From the NCBI GenBank assembly GCA_024275635.1, contig JAJRYT010000052.1, forward strand, positions 1 through 64,000: DNA of 64,000 bases, read 5' to 3'. The translations under genes and the position numbers were made by a program. This DNA comes from Chloroflexota bacterium (GTDB lineage Bacteria > Chloroflexota > Anaerolineae > Promineifilales > Promineifilaceae). Under the pieces are notes generated by a model. It worked only from the letters and a program-made list of their open reading frames with translations. It was not told the DNA's origin and ran no database searches. Below are positions 32,192-41,528 of this stretch, piece after piece. Positions within the stretch are counted from its first letter, which is position 1. Each line of letters opens with the position of its first letter.

Positions 32192-33085
32192 ATGTTGAGC
32201 CTTGAAGAGCAAGTTCGATCCGGTAGATTGGTGTGTCCCCTTTCGCGCCAATCGTTAATTTTCAAGGAAGGGGAGTTGCAGACGGTTGACGGCCGTTACC
32301 GCTACCCAATTGTGAACGGCGTTCCCGTCCTGCTGCCGCCGGAGAAACAAGAAGCATATCTGGCCGAGCGGAAAGGCAAAATGGCAGAAGAGTACACGGC
32401 CGTTAAAAAACCGTCGTCAATCAAGCGCTGGTTTAATCGTTGGGTCAACCGTGATTATCGCAGCCAGCCATCGCAGGAGGCGTTTGGGCAATGTATTGAC
32501 GCCCAGCCGGACGATGCGCTGTGTGTTGCCGTTGGCGGGGGGCCGCATCATGTTCATCCCAAGCTGGTTAACCTGAATATTGGCCTGTTTCCCAACGTGC
32601 ATGTTGTGGGCGACGCCTATGCGCTGCCTTATGCTGATGATTCGGTTGACGCCATTCACTGCGAGGCCGTTTTGGAGCATTTGGAATTCCCCAACGAGGC
32701 AGCTGCCGAGATGTTCCGGGCGCTGCGACCGGGCGGGCAGTTGTTTGCGGCGACGCCCTTCATGCAGCATTTTCACGCTTACCCCAATCATTTCCAAAAT
32801 TTCACGTTGGTCGGCCACCGGCGCTTGTTTGAGCGGGCCGGGTTCGACGTTGTTTCGGCCGGGGTTTGTGTGGGGCCGACTTACGCGGTTGGCGGGTTGG
32901 TTTTTCGCTATTTTTACACGTATGTTTCCGTGCCGGGACTGCGGCAGCTTTTGGCCGGTGCGGCCGCGTTGTGGGCGCTGCTGCTGCGGCCGTTGGATAA
33001 AAGACTCAATCGCTCGTCTCAGGCGCATTTGCTGGCCTCAACCACGTATGCTCATCTTACTAAATCGGCTGCGTGTAGTGAATAA
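32192..33085 (+). CDS. SAM-dependent class I methyltransferase with Trm112-like N-terminus
   Basis: A 297-residue protein. Residues about 1-45 resemble a Trm112-type beta-rich domain (LVCPLSRQSLIFKEGELQTVDGRYRYPIVNGVPVLLP), common at the start of small-molecule methyltransferases. The methyltransferase part has VGDAYALPYADDSVDAIHCEAVLEHL (acidic loop and the EHL post-II motif) and FRALRPGGQLFAATPF. The glycine-rich motif I is weak (VAVGGGPHHVHP). The target is unknown. ATG at 32192 follows AAGGAAG. The stop shares one base with the next gene's ATG (TAATG), so it is cotranslated with the ABC ATPase. Confidence 0.8.
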   Translation: MLSLEEQVRSGRLVCPLSRQSLIFKEGELQTVDGRYRYPIVNGVPVLLPPEKQEAYLAERKGKMAEEYTAVKKPSSIKRWFNRWVNRDYRSQPSQEAFGQCIDAQPDDALCVAVGGGPHHVHPKLVNLNIGLFPNVHVVGDAYALPYADDSVDAIHCEAVLEHLEFPNEAAAEMFRALRPGGQLFAATPFMQHFHAYPNHFQNFTLVGHRRLFERAGFDVVSAGVCVGPTYAVGGLVFRYFYTYVSVPGLRQLLAGAAALWALLLRPLDKRLNRSSQAHLLASTTYAHLTKSAACSE

Positions 33086-34176
33086 TGCTTCTCTTGGAGG
33101 ATGTCGCCAAATCATTCGACGCCCAACCCGTCTTGCGCGGTGTGTCTCTGAACGTGGCGGCGGGGGAGGTGGTTGTTTTGTTGGGGCCAAGCGGCTGTGG
33201 CAAGACGACGCTGCTGCGAATTATCGCCGGATTGGAGCAGCCGGATAACGGCCGTCTCGCCCTCGACGGGAGGGATTTAACGCCGCTTCCCGTTCACCAG
33301 CGCGGCTTTGGCATGGTCTTTCAAGATTACGCCCTGTTTCCCCATAAAAATGTGTTTGAGAATGTCGCCTTTGGGCTGCGGATGTTGGGAGTGGAACGGC
33401 CGTCTATCGCCGGGCGGGTGGCGCAGGTGCTGGAGTTGGTCGGGCTGGCTGGATTTGACGAACGGCCGATTTATGACCTGTCCGGCGGCGAGCAGCAGCG
33501 GGTGGCTTTGGCTCGTTCTTTAGCGCCGTCGCCGCGGCTGCTCTTGCTGGATGAGCCGCTAGGCGCGTTGGATCGCGCTTTGCGCGAGCGGTTGATGCTT
33601 GATTTGCGGGCGATCCTCAAACAAGCCGGGGGAATCCTGGGACGGCCGGAGGGGATGACGGCCGTTTACGTCACGCATGACCAGACAGAAGCCTTTGCCA
33701 TTGCCGACCGGGTCGTGGTGATGAATAACGGCCGTATTGAGCAATTCGGCGCGCCCACCGATTTGTATCGCCGTCCGCGCACCGTTTTCGTAGCCCGTTT
33801 TTTGGGGATGGACAATATACTTGATGGCGAGATCGTATCTGTCAACCCGCTTGTTGTGGCTACCTCTTTGGGTGAATTCGCGGTTGGGGGGCCGGGGGCC
33901 AGAGACAAGGTTGGCGGGGATCGGGTTATGCTCCTCATTCGGCCAGATGCTGGGCGATTGCTTGAATCGAATGGCGCGGGGGGGCGGAATGTGCTCGACG
34001 GCCGTCTTGACTCCCTCTCTTTTCGCGGCCGTTACCAGATTGCAACTATCGCCAGCCAGAAATCTCCCGCGCCATTCAAGTTTGAGTTTGATACGGCCGT
34101 AACACTCCCGCCAATCAATTCGACCATTCGTATAGCCATTAACCCACGTAAAATACAACTGTTAGCAAGCGGTTAG
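33085..34176 (+). CDS. ABC transporter ATP-binding protein, FbpC/PotA-like, without local permease
   Basis: A 363-residue ABC ATPase of the carbohydrate/iron/polyamine (CUT1/FeT/POPT) group. Walker A GPSGCGKTT (about residues 33-41), Q-loop FQDYALFPH, signature LSGGEQQRVALARSL, Walker B LLLLDEPLGALD, H-loop VTHDQTEAF; residues about 240-360 form the TOBE regulatory domain. Such ATPases power importers with separate permease and binding proteins; none are adjacent, so it may serve a distant permease. It is coupled to the upstream methyltransferase. Confidence 0.9.
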   Translation: MLLLEDVAKSFDAQPVLRGVSLNVAAGEVVVLLGPSGCGKTTLLRIIAGLEQPDNGRLALDGRDLTPLPVHQRGFGMVFQDYALFPHKNVFENVAFGLRMLGVERPSIAGRVAQVLELVGLAGFDERPIYDLSGGEQQRVALARSLAPSPRLLLLDEPLGALDRALRERLMLDLRAILKQAGGILGRPEGMTAVYVTHDQTEAFAIADRVVVMNNGRIEQFGAPTDLYRRPRTVFVARFLGMDNILDGEIVSVNPLVVATSLGEFAVGGPGARDKVGGDRVMLLIRPDAGRLLESNGAGGRNVLDGRLDSLSFRGRYQIATIASQKSPAPFKFEFDTAVTLPPINSTIRIAINPRKIQLLASG

Positions 34177-34192
34177 ACCATCGCTTAACCAG

Positions 34193-34222
34193 TTGCTATT
34201 GCCCTGTTCACAGGCGTATAAT
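34193..34222 (+). promoter_or_regulatory. Promoter of rseP
   Basis: TTGCTA, 18 bases, TATAAT (consensus -10), 41 bases upstream of the rseP ATG; an AAAGGA ribosome-binding site follows at the expected place. Confidence 0.6.
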
Positions 34223-34263
34223 GGGGGGATGCTGTTTAATCATTCCGTGTAAAGGAAAAACGT

Positions 34264-35331
34264 ATGTCAATTTTATGGGCAATAGGCGGATTCTTCATTG
34301 TTTTGACGCCGATTGTGCTGGTACATGAACTGGGACACTTTTGGGCCGCGCGCCTTTCCAACATTCGTGTTGAAGAATTTGGCTTTGGCCTGCCGCCCCG
34401 CGCCTTAAAAATCGCCGAACGCAACGGCACGATTTATTCGCTCAACTGGATTCCGCTGGGGGGATTTGTACGCCCGGCGGGCGAGGATGATCCCACTGTC
34501 GAAGGCGGATTGGCGAGCGCATCCAAGCGGGCGCGCTTTTTTGTGTTAGTGGCCGGGGCCAGCGCCAACTTGATCATGGCTTTTCTGGTTTTTTGGCTGG
34601 TTTTTGTCATTGGCACGCCAGCGGTGGCGATCACGGCCGTTAATCCCGATTCACCGGCGTTTGCGGCTGGCTTGCAGGCTGGGGATGTCGTGTTGGCGGT
34701 AGAAGGCGTGAAGGCCGATAGCTCCCAGGTTATTGCCGCCCCTATGTACGACAAAGGCGGTCAGCCAGTGGAGATGCTGCTGCTGCGTGATGGGCAAGAG
34801 ATCGTGTTGAATGTCATCCCCCGCGAAACCGGAGCGTATGATCCGGGGCAAGAAGGGCCGATTGGCGTTGCCCTGGGGATGGCTGCTGGCGGCGAGCGTA
34901 TCAGGCGCAATCCGTTTGATGCCGCTGTTGCTTCGGCCGTTTCAATTGGGGAATATGCTAAATTGTTTGTGAGTGTGCCGGCGATGCTGATTCGGGGCGA
35001 ACTCAGTCCCAGCGAAGCCCGGCCAATCAGTATTGTGGGCATCAGCCAGATTGCCGGGCGGTCGGTGGAGGCAACGGCCGTTAACCGTGATTTGTTCCCG
35101 CTGCTCAACATGATCGCCTTCATCAACGTGGCTCTGGGCCTGACTAATTTGCTGCCCATCCCGGCCCTGGACGGCGGCCGGATCATGTTCGTTTTGATCG
35201 AAGCGATACGCGGCCGTCGTATAGAACCGGAGCGCGAAGGCATGGTTCATGTCATCGGCATGCTGGTTTTGCTTGGCCTGATGATCTTCATGATGGTGCA
35301 GGATATCGTAAACCCAATCATCCCCTTTTAG
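34264..35331 (+). CDS. rseP: RseP-like site-2 protease (M50)
   Basis: A 355-residue intramembrane zinc protease. The first helix carries HELGH (residues 21-25, zinc His and catalytic Glu); the C-terminal membrane part has the third ligand in LPIPALDGGRIMF. One PDZ domain lies between (about residues 115-195: TAVNPDSPAFAAGLQAGDVVLAVEGV). It cleaves transmembrane anti-sigma factors or signal peptide remnants. The length is near that of other single-PDZ family members (E. coli RseP has two). It stands alone under its own promoter, followed by a HEAT-repeat gene. Confidence 0.92.
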   Translation: MSILWAIGGFFIVLTPIVLVHELGHFWAARLSNIRVEEFGFGLPPRALKIAERNGTIYSLNWIPLGGFVRPAGEDDPTVEGGLASASKRARFFVLVAGASANLIMAFLVFWLVFVIGTPAVAITAVNPDSPAFAAGLQAGDVVLAVEGVKADSSQVIAAPMYDKGGQPVEMLLLRDGQEIVLNVIPRETGAYDPGQEGPIGVALGMAAGGERIRRNPFDAAVASAVSIGEYAKLFVSVPAMLIRGELSPSEARPISIVGISQIAGRSVEATAVNRDLFPLLNMIAFINVALGLTNLLPIPALDGGRIMFVLIEAIRGRRIEPEREGMVHVIGMLVLLGLMIFMMVQDIVNPIIPF

Positions 35332-35498
35332 GAAACAATGCTGCCAGGCAGCCTTCTTGTTCTACGCTCTGCGCGGAATGGCCTGTGAGACGCTCTGCAT
35401 TGAGTAAAATCGGGCAGGCAGGCAAGGTGCGTGGATATTTGCAGAGTGGGATGTTACTCGACCACTTTGCAACTCTGCTGCCCCGCAACTTTTCAAGT

Positions 35499-36458
35499 AT
35501 GACTGAAGAACAACAACCTTTCCCAATCGTATTAGACGCGCTGTTTACGGCCGATCCCTTACCACTGGAACTACTCTACCGCCTTTCCGACTTGGCCGAG
35601 GAGGATCTGGCCGAGTTCCGCCGCCGCTGGCCGGATGTGCCGGATGAACGCCGTCGCGTGATTGTGCGTCATCTGGTTGATCTTAGCGAAGAGAATTTCG
35701 TCATTGATTTTATACATATTTTCGCATATTCATTAACAGATAAGTATCCACCCACTCGTCAGGCAGCGTTAGATGGTGTTTGGGACTCGACCAATACGGC
35801 GCTTATCAAGCCGATCATAGGGCTTTTGGAAACGGATGAAGATGAAGCGGTTCGGGCGGCGGCGGCGGGAGCGCTGGCTCATTACATCCTTCTGGCCGAG
35901 TGGGGGCAATTACCGGCGCGTATTGCCCCGCCGATTGTTGACGCTTTATTGGCGGCCTATAAAAACCCGGAAACGGCCGTTGCCATCAAACGATCCGCCC
36001 TGGAAGCGTTAGGCGCGGCCAATCACCCTGATGTAGCCGCCTTAACCGAGGAAGCCTACAACAGCGCCAATTTTGAAATGCAGATCAGCGCTGTTTTTGC
36101 GATGGGGAGCAGCGCCGATAATCGTTGGCTGCCGATCCTTTTAGACGAGATGGAAAATCCGGCCGAAGAGATGCGCGCCGAAGCGGCCCGCGCCGCCGGC
36201 TCTGTCGGCGGCAGTGACGCGGTTGAGGCGCTGGCCAACCTGATCGTAGATGAAGAGTTATCGGTCGCTGTGGCCGCTGTAGAGGCGCTGGGCCAAATTG
36301 GCGGCAGCCAGGCACAGAGAATTTTAGAAAGCTTGCTGGAAGACACGGAATTTGAATCGCTGCAAGAAGCCGTTTCTGAGGCGCTGGAGGAAATGGCCTT
36401 GTTGGGCGGGGAGATTGAATTCGACTGGTTGGATGTTGAAGACGATTCTTCAAAGTAA
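35499..36458 (+). CDS. HEAT-repeat protein
   Basis: A 319-residue all-helical protein made of HEAT/PBS-lyase-like repeats: pairs of helices with patterns such as DEAVRAAAAGALAHY, EEMRAEAARAAGSVGGSDAVEALANL, ELSVAVAAVEALGQIGGSQAQRILESLL. These form a curved solenoid for protein binding. The C-terminus is acidic (EIEFDWLDVEDDSS). ATG at 35499 (MTEEQQPFP) fits the first helix better than an upstream GTG. It follows rseP and could be an adaptor, but no partner is shown. Confidence 0.82.
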   Translation: MTEEQQPFPIVLDALFTADPLPLELLYRLSDLAEEDLAEFRRRWPDVPDERRRVIVRHLVDLSEENFVIDFIHIFAYSLTDKYPPTRQAALDGVWDSTNTALIKPIIGLLETDEDEAVRAAAAGALAHYILLAEWGQLPARIAPPIVDALLAAYKNPETAVAIKRSALEALGAANHPDVAALTEEAYNSANFEMQISAVFAMGSSADNRWLPILLDEMENPAEEMRAEAARAAGSVGGSDAVEALANLIVDEELSVAVAAVEALGQIGGSQAQRILESLLEDTEFESLQEAVSEALEEMALLGGEIEFDWLDVEDDSSK

Positions 36459-36466
36459 TCATGTCA

Positions 36467-36569
36467 TCAGTAGACTCGGTAGATCCACAATCTGCCATGA
36501 ATTGCACAGATTTCACGAATTAAGAACTTGTTTTCCGTGTAATTCGTGGCAAAAATCTTGATCTACTGA
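36467..36569. repeat. Foldback element, TCAGTAGA ends and GCCAtGAATT / AATTCGTGGC arms
   Basis: Ends TCAGTAGA and TCTACTGA are exact inverses; inside, GCCATGAATT pairs with AATTCGTGGC (one mismatch). The inner arms resemble the core of the 122-bp MITE. The wider gap 36459-36902 also holds a CTAACCCTCC-CGGAGGTTAG hairpin (36601-36620) and MITE copy 2; no gene is seen. Confidence 0.55.
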
Positions 36570-36657
36570 GACTTGTTTAATGCGATTTCACCGTTGCCTG
36601 CTAACCCTCCCGGAGGTTAGTTTAATGATTCCTATGGTTGAATTATTGTCTGGACAT

Positions 36658-36779
36658 CAGGGTAATTGCATACTCGCTGGTTTTCCTTTTTTTCGCCACG
36701 AATTTCACCAATTACACGAATTTAGATGGTTTTTATTCGTGAAATTCGTGGCAGAAATCTGGAATATGCAATCGCCCTG
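36658..36779. mobile_element. MITE copy 2 (122 bp, exact 10-bp target duplication)
   Basis: The same 122-bp sequence as copy 1. It is bounded on both sides by GTCTGGACAT (36648-36657 and 36780-36789), a perfect 10-bp target-site duplication. It carries no coding frame; the mobilising transposase is not in the window. It lies 120 bases upstream of the hybrid histidine kinase. Confidence 0.92.
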
Positions 36780-36902
36780 GTCTGGACATCTTTCCTATTT
36801 GACCTTACTTAATCAAATAGGATAATGAAGGAGTTATCTGAATAAAACTGCACACACTCTGAAGATATCCTTTTCCCCTGGCAAATAGTACGAGCCATAG
36901 AA

Positions 36903-39900
36903 GTGATCCGCAACATGAAAATCCGCAGTAAAATCCTTCTCGCCATCCTGGTTACCCTTTCCCCTTTATTGCTGTTTAGCCTTGCCATCACCCGAAACAA
37001 CCTGAACTTATCTCAGCGGCTGACCGACCTGGAACAGGTCACCGCCAGAATGGAGAGAGTGAACCATTTGCAGGTAAGCGTGACCGACCTGCCATCCGCC
37101 CCCAACGATTTTCTATCCACCGGGGCAGCAGCCGAACGCGAGCGATTTGACCGGGCGATTTCTCAAGTGCAAACCGACATTTTAGCTTTATCAATGATTC
37201 ACCAGACTGGTGAAGAAACATCACTTCTGGCTGAAACGAGCAGCCAGGTGGACGCTATCATCGCCCTGGGAAATGAGATTTTCACCCTGTCTCAGCCTGT
37301 GGGAAACCCGGAAGGCATTGCCCTTATGCGCCAGATGGATACTCTGGCGTCTGACCTGGCATCAGGCTCTTTGGCCCAGCCCCACTCTCTCATTGTGGCA
37401 GAAATGGTGGCTGCCAACACCATTTTTAAACAAGAGATGGCCCGTACCAACCGATGGTTGTTATTTGGTGTCCCGGCTATCCTGCTCTTTTCCCTGGCGA
37501 TGGGGCTTCTGTTTGCCCGGAATCTGACTGCGCCGCTGCGTGAACTGCAAGCTGGCGCCGAGCAAATTGCTGGCGGCCAGTTTGATTCCCGGCTGAATAT
37601 TCGCACCGGGGATGAACTGGAAGCATTGGCTGCCAATTTTAACCGGATGGCCGGCCGGTTGAGTGAACTTTATGCAGGGTTGGAACAGCAGGTGGCCGAG
37701 AGAACGGCCGAGTTGGCTGTTTCGGAAGCGCGTTACCGGGGGCTGGCCCAAACGGCCGTCGACGCGATTATCACTATTGATACGGACGGCCGCATCCGTT
37801 TCTTTAACCGGGCGGCCGAACGCATTTTTGGCTACCCGGCTGATGAGGCGCTTAATCAGGATGTGGGTATCCTCATCCCGCCGGAGTATGTTGAGGCGCA
37901 TCAAACGGGAATTCAACGCTACCTGGAAACCGGGGAGCCGCATATTATTGGCCATACGGTCGAATTCAAAGGGCAGCGGCAGGATGGCGAAATTTTCCCC
38001 CTGGAGATGTCATTGTCTGAGGTTCGGACGGAAACCGATCTCAGTTTTACCGGCATTATTCGTGACATTACCCGGCGCAATCTGGCCGAAGCGGAAATCC
38101 ACCGGCGCAACCGCGATCTGACCCTGCTCAATCGTGTGATCTCCACTGCTTCTGCCACTCTGGAGCCGATAGAAATTTTGGAAACGATTTGCCGGGAATT
38201 GGTGACCGCTTTTAACGTAACGCACGCGGCTGCCGCTCTGCCGGACGAAAAGGGAGAGTCGCTGCGGATTGTGGCGGAGGCCCGGCAGGAGGGCCAGCCC
38301 CGCGTGTTGGGAATTACTATTCCCATCAGCGGCAGCCCGCCCATGCAGAGTCTATGGGCAAAACAGGAAACGGTGGTCATGGATGATTCTAGCCCGTTTC
38401 TCCGGGAAGTGTGGGGCGAGAAGTGGTGGGCTGTGGCGACGGGCTCTCTGCTGGTGTCGCCGCTGTTGGCCGGGGATCAGGCTTTAGGGGCAGTCGCCCT
38501 GGTTAATGAGAAAAAACGGCCGTTTTCAGCCGATGAAATCACGCTGGTGGAGCATGTGGCGGCGGCGGCGGCGCATGTGTTGGCGAATGCCCGCTTGTTG
38601 GACGGGGAGCGGCGGCGGCGGACGGAATTGGAAACACTGCACCATGCTGGGCTGGCGCTGGCGGGCAGTTTAGACACCACGGCCGTTCTGGAAGCGGTTC
38701 TTTCCCACACATTAAACTTGGTCGGGGCGATGGATGCGTATATCTTCTTCTACAGGAACCGGCAGCTTACTTTCGCAGCCAAGAAGTGGGCCGATGGTTA
38801 CCAGGAGCCGCCTACGCCGCTGACTTTCAAACCCGGCGGCCTGACCGAAACAGTAGCCGTCACTGGCCAGCGGGTGGTCATCCCAGATATTCCCGGCGAT
38901 CCTGAATACGCCCGCCGGCTGTGGGGCGGCGCCTACGTTGGCCTGCCGCTGCGCACCGGAGAACAGGTTCTGGGCGTGATGAATATCGCATTTGAACAGC
39001 CGCGCGCCTTCATCGAAGATGAACTACGTCTGCTAGAACTGCTGGCAGCGCAGGCGGCCGCGGCTTTGGAAAATGCTCGGCTCTTTGCCGAGGTCAATGA
39101 CGCCCTGAACCGGGAGAAACAGCTTACTGAAATTGCCCGTACTATCAACAGCGCCCTGGAACTGCCGGTTGTCCTGGAAACCATCGTCCGTCAGGCAGTG
39201 GAACTGGTGGGGGCGGGCGCCGGGGCGATGGCGCTGAAAGACCCGGGCGGCGAGACGATTTCCTACCCTTATATTTTTAACCTGCCGGCCTCTTTAAGTT
39301 TACAGCTGGCCCGGCAGGGGCGTGGGCTAGCCTGGCGAGTGGTGGAAACAGGCGATTCTTTTTTGTTCGCTGATTACAGATCGCAGCCGGATGCGCAGCC
39401 CCAGTGGGTCGCCGCCGGGATTCAGGCGATCATGGCCGTGCCGGTTGCCGTTGGCGAGAAACGGATCGGCGCGCTGGGATTGTTTGGGTTGACGCCGGAG
39501 AAACAGTTTTCGCAGCGGGATCTCCTTCTGGCAGAGACGGTCGGCCGGCAGGCGGGGATTGCCATCCAGAACGCCCGCCTGTTTGAAGCGGAGCAGGCTT
39601 ATGCCGCTGAATTGGAAACGCGGGTGGCTGACCGCACGGCGGATTTGATCGCGCTCAATGCTGAACTAGCCCGCGCTGCCCGCGCTAAGGATGAATTCCT
39701 GGCGCACATGAGCCATGAACTGCGCACGCCCCTTAGCTCTATTTTGCTGCGGTCAGAACTGCTCCAGCGGCAGGTATATGGCGATCTGACGGATAGACAG
39801 GTGAACTCTTTGCAAATTATTGACGCTGCTGGCCAGCACCTGCTCTCCTTGATCAACGACATTTTGGATGTGGCCAAGATCGAAGCTGGCAAAGTGGAAT

Positions 39901-40823
39901 TGGATATCCAATTTGTTTCTGTGAAGGCAGTCTGCCAGGCCAGTCTGCAGATGGTCAAGGAAATGGCCCATAAGAAGAGCATTGAGCTGTGTAACCAGAT
40001 TGGGCCAACGGCCGTTTCCTTACAGGCGGACAACCGGCGGCTGAAGCAAATCCTGGTCAACCTGCTTAGCAACGCCGTCAAATTCACCCCGGAAGGGGGG
40101 CGGGTTGGCCTGGAAGTGACCGGCGATGCTGAACAGGAGATCATTTGGTTCACGGTGTGGGATACCGGCATCGGTATCGCTGCCAGGGGGATGGAGCGGC
40201 TGTTTCAACCGTTTGAGCAGTTAGACAGTGGCCTATCCCGCCAGTTTGAAGGCACTGGCCTGGGACTGACTCTGGTGCGACGGCTGGCGGAACTGCATCT
40301 GGGCAGTGTTTCCGTCACCAGCGAAGCGGGAGCGGGCAGCCGCTTCACCGTGGCGCTGTCCTGGAAGTCGGGCGCTGACTGGGAGGGGGGGGCAGAAATA
40401 GAAAGCGGGAAAACGGCCGTTAGCCGCGCCGCACCGGTGGTTGATGATCTGGTTGAAACCATTTTACTGGCCGATGACAACGAGATATTAGTCATCGGGA
40501 TGGAAGATTTTCTGATCCAGGCGGGCTACCGGGTGGAAGTGGCCCACAACGGGGCCGAAGCTGTGGCCTACGCCAGCGAGGAAGCGCCTGATCTGATTCT
40601 GATGGACACGCACATGCCGGTGTTGGATGGCCTGGAAGCGATCCGGCGCATTCGGGCAACGGAGGATTTGGCGGATGTCCCTATCGTCTCGCTGACGGCG
40701 CTGGCAATGCCCGGCGACCGGGAGCGCTGCCTGGAGGCGGGGGCCACTGCCTACTTGAGCAAACCGATCAGGTTGGACGAATTAAAGGAGTTGATCGAAC
40801 GTCTATTAAGGATCGAGAATTGA
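36903..40823 (+). CDS. Hybrid sensor histidine kinase (HAMP-PAS-GAF-GAF-GAF-HisKA-HATPase-REC)
   Basis: This 1306-residue protein has two membrane segments (about 11-27 and 182-203) around an extracellular sensor part, then HAMP (about 205-257), PAS (about 275-395), three GAF domains (about 410-570, 600-730, 745-895), a HisKA dimerisation domain with HMSHELRTPLSS (His about 937), a HATPase with NLLSNAVKFTPEGG, DTGIGI and GTGLGLTLV, and a receiver with LLADDNEI, ILMDTHMPVLDG (Asp about 1234) and LTALAM. Signal is phosphorelayed from His to Asp and on to an unknown acceptor. Start GTG at 36903 or ATG 12 bases later are both possible. MITE copy 2 lies in its upstream region. Confidence 0.9.
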   Translation: MIRNMKIRSKILLAILVTLSPLLLFSLAITRNNLNLSQRLTDLEQVTARMERVNHLQVSVTDLPSAPNDFLSTGAAAERERFDRAISQVQTDILALSMIHQTGEETSLLAETSSQVDAIIALGNEIFTLSQPVGNPEGIALMRQMDTLASDLASGSLAQPHSLIVAEMVAANTIFKQEMARTNRWLLFGVPAILLFSLAMGLLFARNLTAPLRELQAGAEQIAGGQFDSRLNIRTGDELEALAANFNRMAGRLSELYAGLEQQVAERTAELAVSEARYRGLAQTAVDAIITIDTDGRIRFFNRAAERIFGYPADEALNQDVGILIPPEYVEAHQTGIQRYLETGEPHIIGHTVEFKGQRQDGEIFPLEMSLSEVRTETDLSFTGIIRDITRRNLAEAEIHRRNRDLTLLNRVISTASATLEPIEILETICRELVTAFNVTHAAAALPDEKGESLRIVAEARQEGQPRVLGITIPISGSPPMQSLWAKQETVVMDDSSPFLREVWGEKWWAVATGSLLVSPLLAGDQALGAVALVNEKKRPFSADEITLVEHVAAAAAHVLANARLLDGERRRRTELETLHHAGLALAGSLDTTAVLEAVLSHTLNLVGAMDAYIFFYRNRQLTFAAKKWADGYQEPPTPLTFKPGGLTETVAVTGQRVVIPDIPGDPEYARRLWGGAYVGLPLRTGEQVLGVMNIAFEQPRAFIEDELRLLELLAAQAAAALENARLFAEVNDALNREKQLTEIARTINSALELPVVLETIVRQAVELVGAGAGAMALKDPGGETISYPYIFNLPASLSLQLARQGRGLAWRVVETGDSFLFADYRSQPDAQPQWVAAGIQAIMAVPVAVGEKRIGALGLFGLTPEKQFSQRDLLLAETVGRQAGIAIQNARLFEAEQAYAAELETRVADRTADLIALNAELARAARAKDEFLAHMSHELRTPLSSILLRSELLQRQVYGDLTDRQVNSLQIIDAAGQHLLSLINDILDVAKIEAGKVELDIQFVSVKAVCQASLQMVKEMAHKKSIELCNQIGPTAVSLQADNRRLKQILVNLLSNAVKFTPEGGRVGLEVTGDAEQEIIWFTVWDTGIGIAARGMERLFQPFEQLDSGLSRQFEGTGLGLTLVRRLAELHLGSVSVTSEAGAGSRFTVALSWKSGADWEGGAEIESGKTAVSRAAPVVDDLVETILLADDNEILVIGMEDFLIQAGYRVEVAHNGAEAVAYASEEAPDLILMDTHMPVLDGLEAIRRIRATEDLADVPIVSLTALAMPGDRERCLEAGATAYLSKPIRLDELKELIERLLRIEN

Positions 40824-40829
40824 GACTGC

Positions 40830-40880
40830 GGGCACAAATCGCACGAATAACAAGTTCCTAAATTCGTGCAATTCGTGTCC
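40830..40880. repeat. Foldback with GCACGAAT arms
   Basis: GGGCACAAATCGCACGAAT and ATTCGTGCAATTCGTGTCC are inverted copies with 16 of 19 matches, immediately after the kinase gene, where they could act as a terminator hairpin. They share the CACGAATT core with the MITE interior. Confidence 0.55.
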
Positions 40881-40961
40881 GATACTGTAACAAGTATTGT
40901 ATTTCTATGAACTTGTGCTATCTTACGCGCAGAATGTAACAGGTGTTTCATTCAGGAGCAG

Positions 40962-41510
40962 ATGGTGGCTAAGCAAGAGTGGATATTGTTCAATTCTCAA
41001 CTACCCGCGTCTCCCTCTAGCCCACGAGTTATGGTCTGGCGGCGAATGCGGGCGGCGGGAGCGGTGAGCCTGCAAAATGGGGTCTGGATTCTGCCCTATT
41101 CCCTGGAACGCGCCGCGCAAGCGCAGGAATTGTTGGCTTATGTCAAAGAGCAAGGTGGCAGCGGCCAGGTGTTTGTTGTCAACTCGCTGACCGAGGAGGT
41201 TGAGGCTGACGTTACGGATCAGTTTGAGACGGAACGGCGCGAGGAGTATGCCGAGTTCTTGGCGCACTGCCGCGAGTTTCTGGCGGAATTGGAACGGGAA
41301 ACGCGGGAGGAAAAGTTCACTTATGGCGAGATGGAGGAGAGCGAAGCCAACTTTGACCGGTTGTATAAATGGCTGCCCAAAATTCAGGCGCGTGATTTTG
41401 TAGATAATGGGCTGGCAGAAACGGCCGTTGCCCAACTCCAGGCGTGCCAGCAAGCGTTAGAAAATTTTACCCAGGTCGTCTATCTCCGAGACGAAAACCA
41501 GCCTGGCTGA
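40962..41510 (+). CDS. ChrB N-terminal-like protein
   Basis: A 182-residue protein matching the N-terminal domain of chromate-resistance regulator ChrB: EWILFNSQLPASPSSPRVMVWRRMRAAGAVSLQNGVWILP, the typical xxxPxxPSxxRVxxWRRLrxxGAvxLxxGvwvLP pattern, then a charged helical part (ERREEYAEFLAHCREFLAELERETREEKFTYGEMEE). ChrB regulates or supports chromate export, but this domain is also found alone in genomes without ChrA, and no ChrA is in the window. It is followed after 18 bases by an alpha-oxoamine synthase. Confidence 0.78.
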   Translation: MVAKQEWILFNSQLPASPSSPRVMVWRRMRAAGAVSLQNGVWILPYSLERAAQAQELLAYVKEQGGSGQVFVVNSLTEEVEADVTDQFETERREEYAEFLAHCREFLAELERETREEKFTYGEMEESEANFDRLYKWLPKIQARDFVDNGLAETAVAQLQACQQALENFTQVVYLRDENQPG

Positions 41511-41528
41511 TGAAAAGGGGAAATTAAA

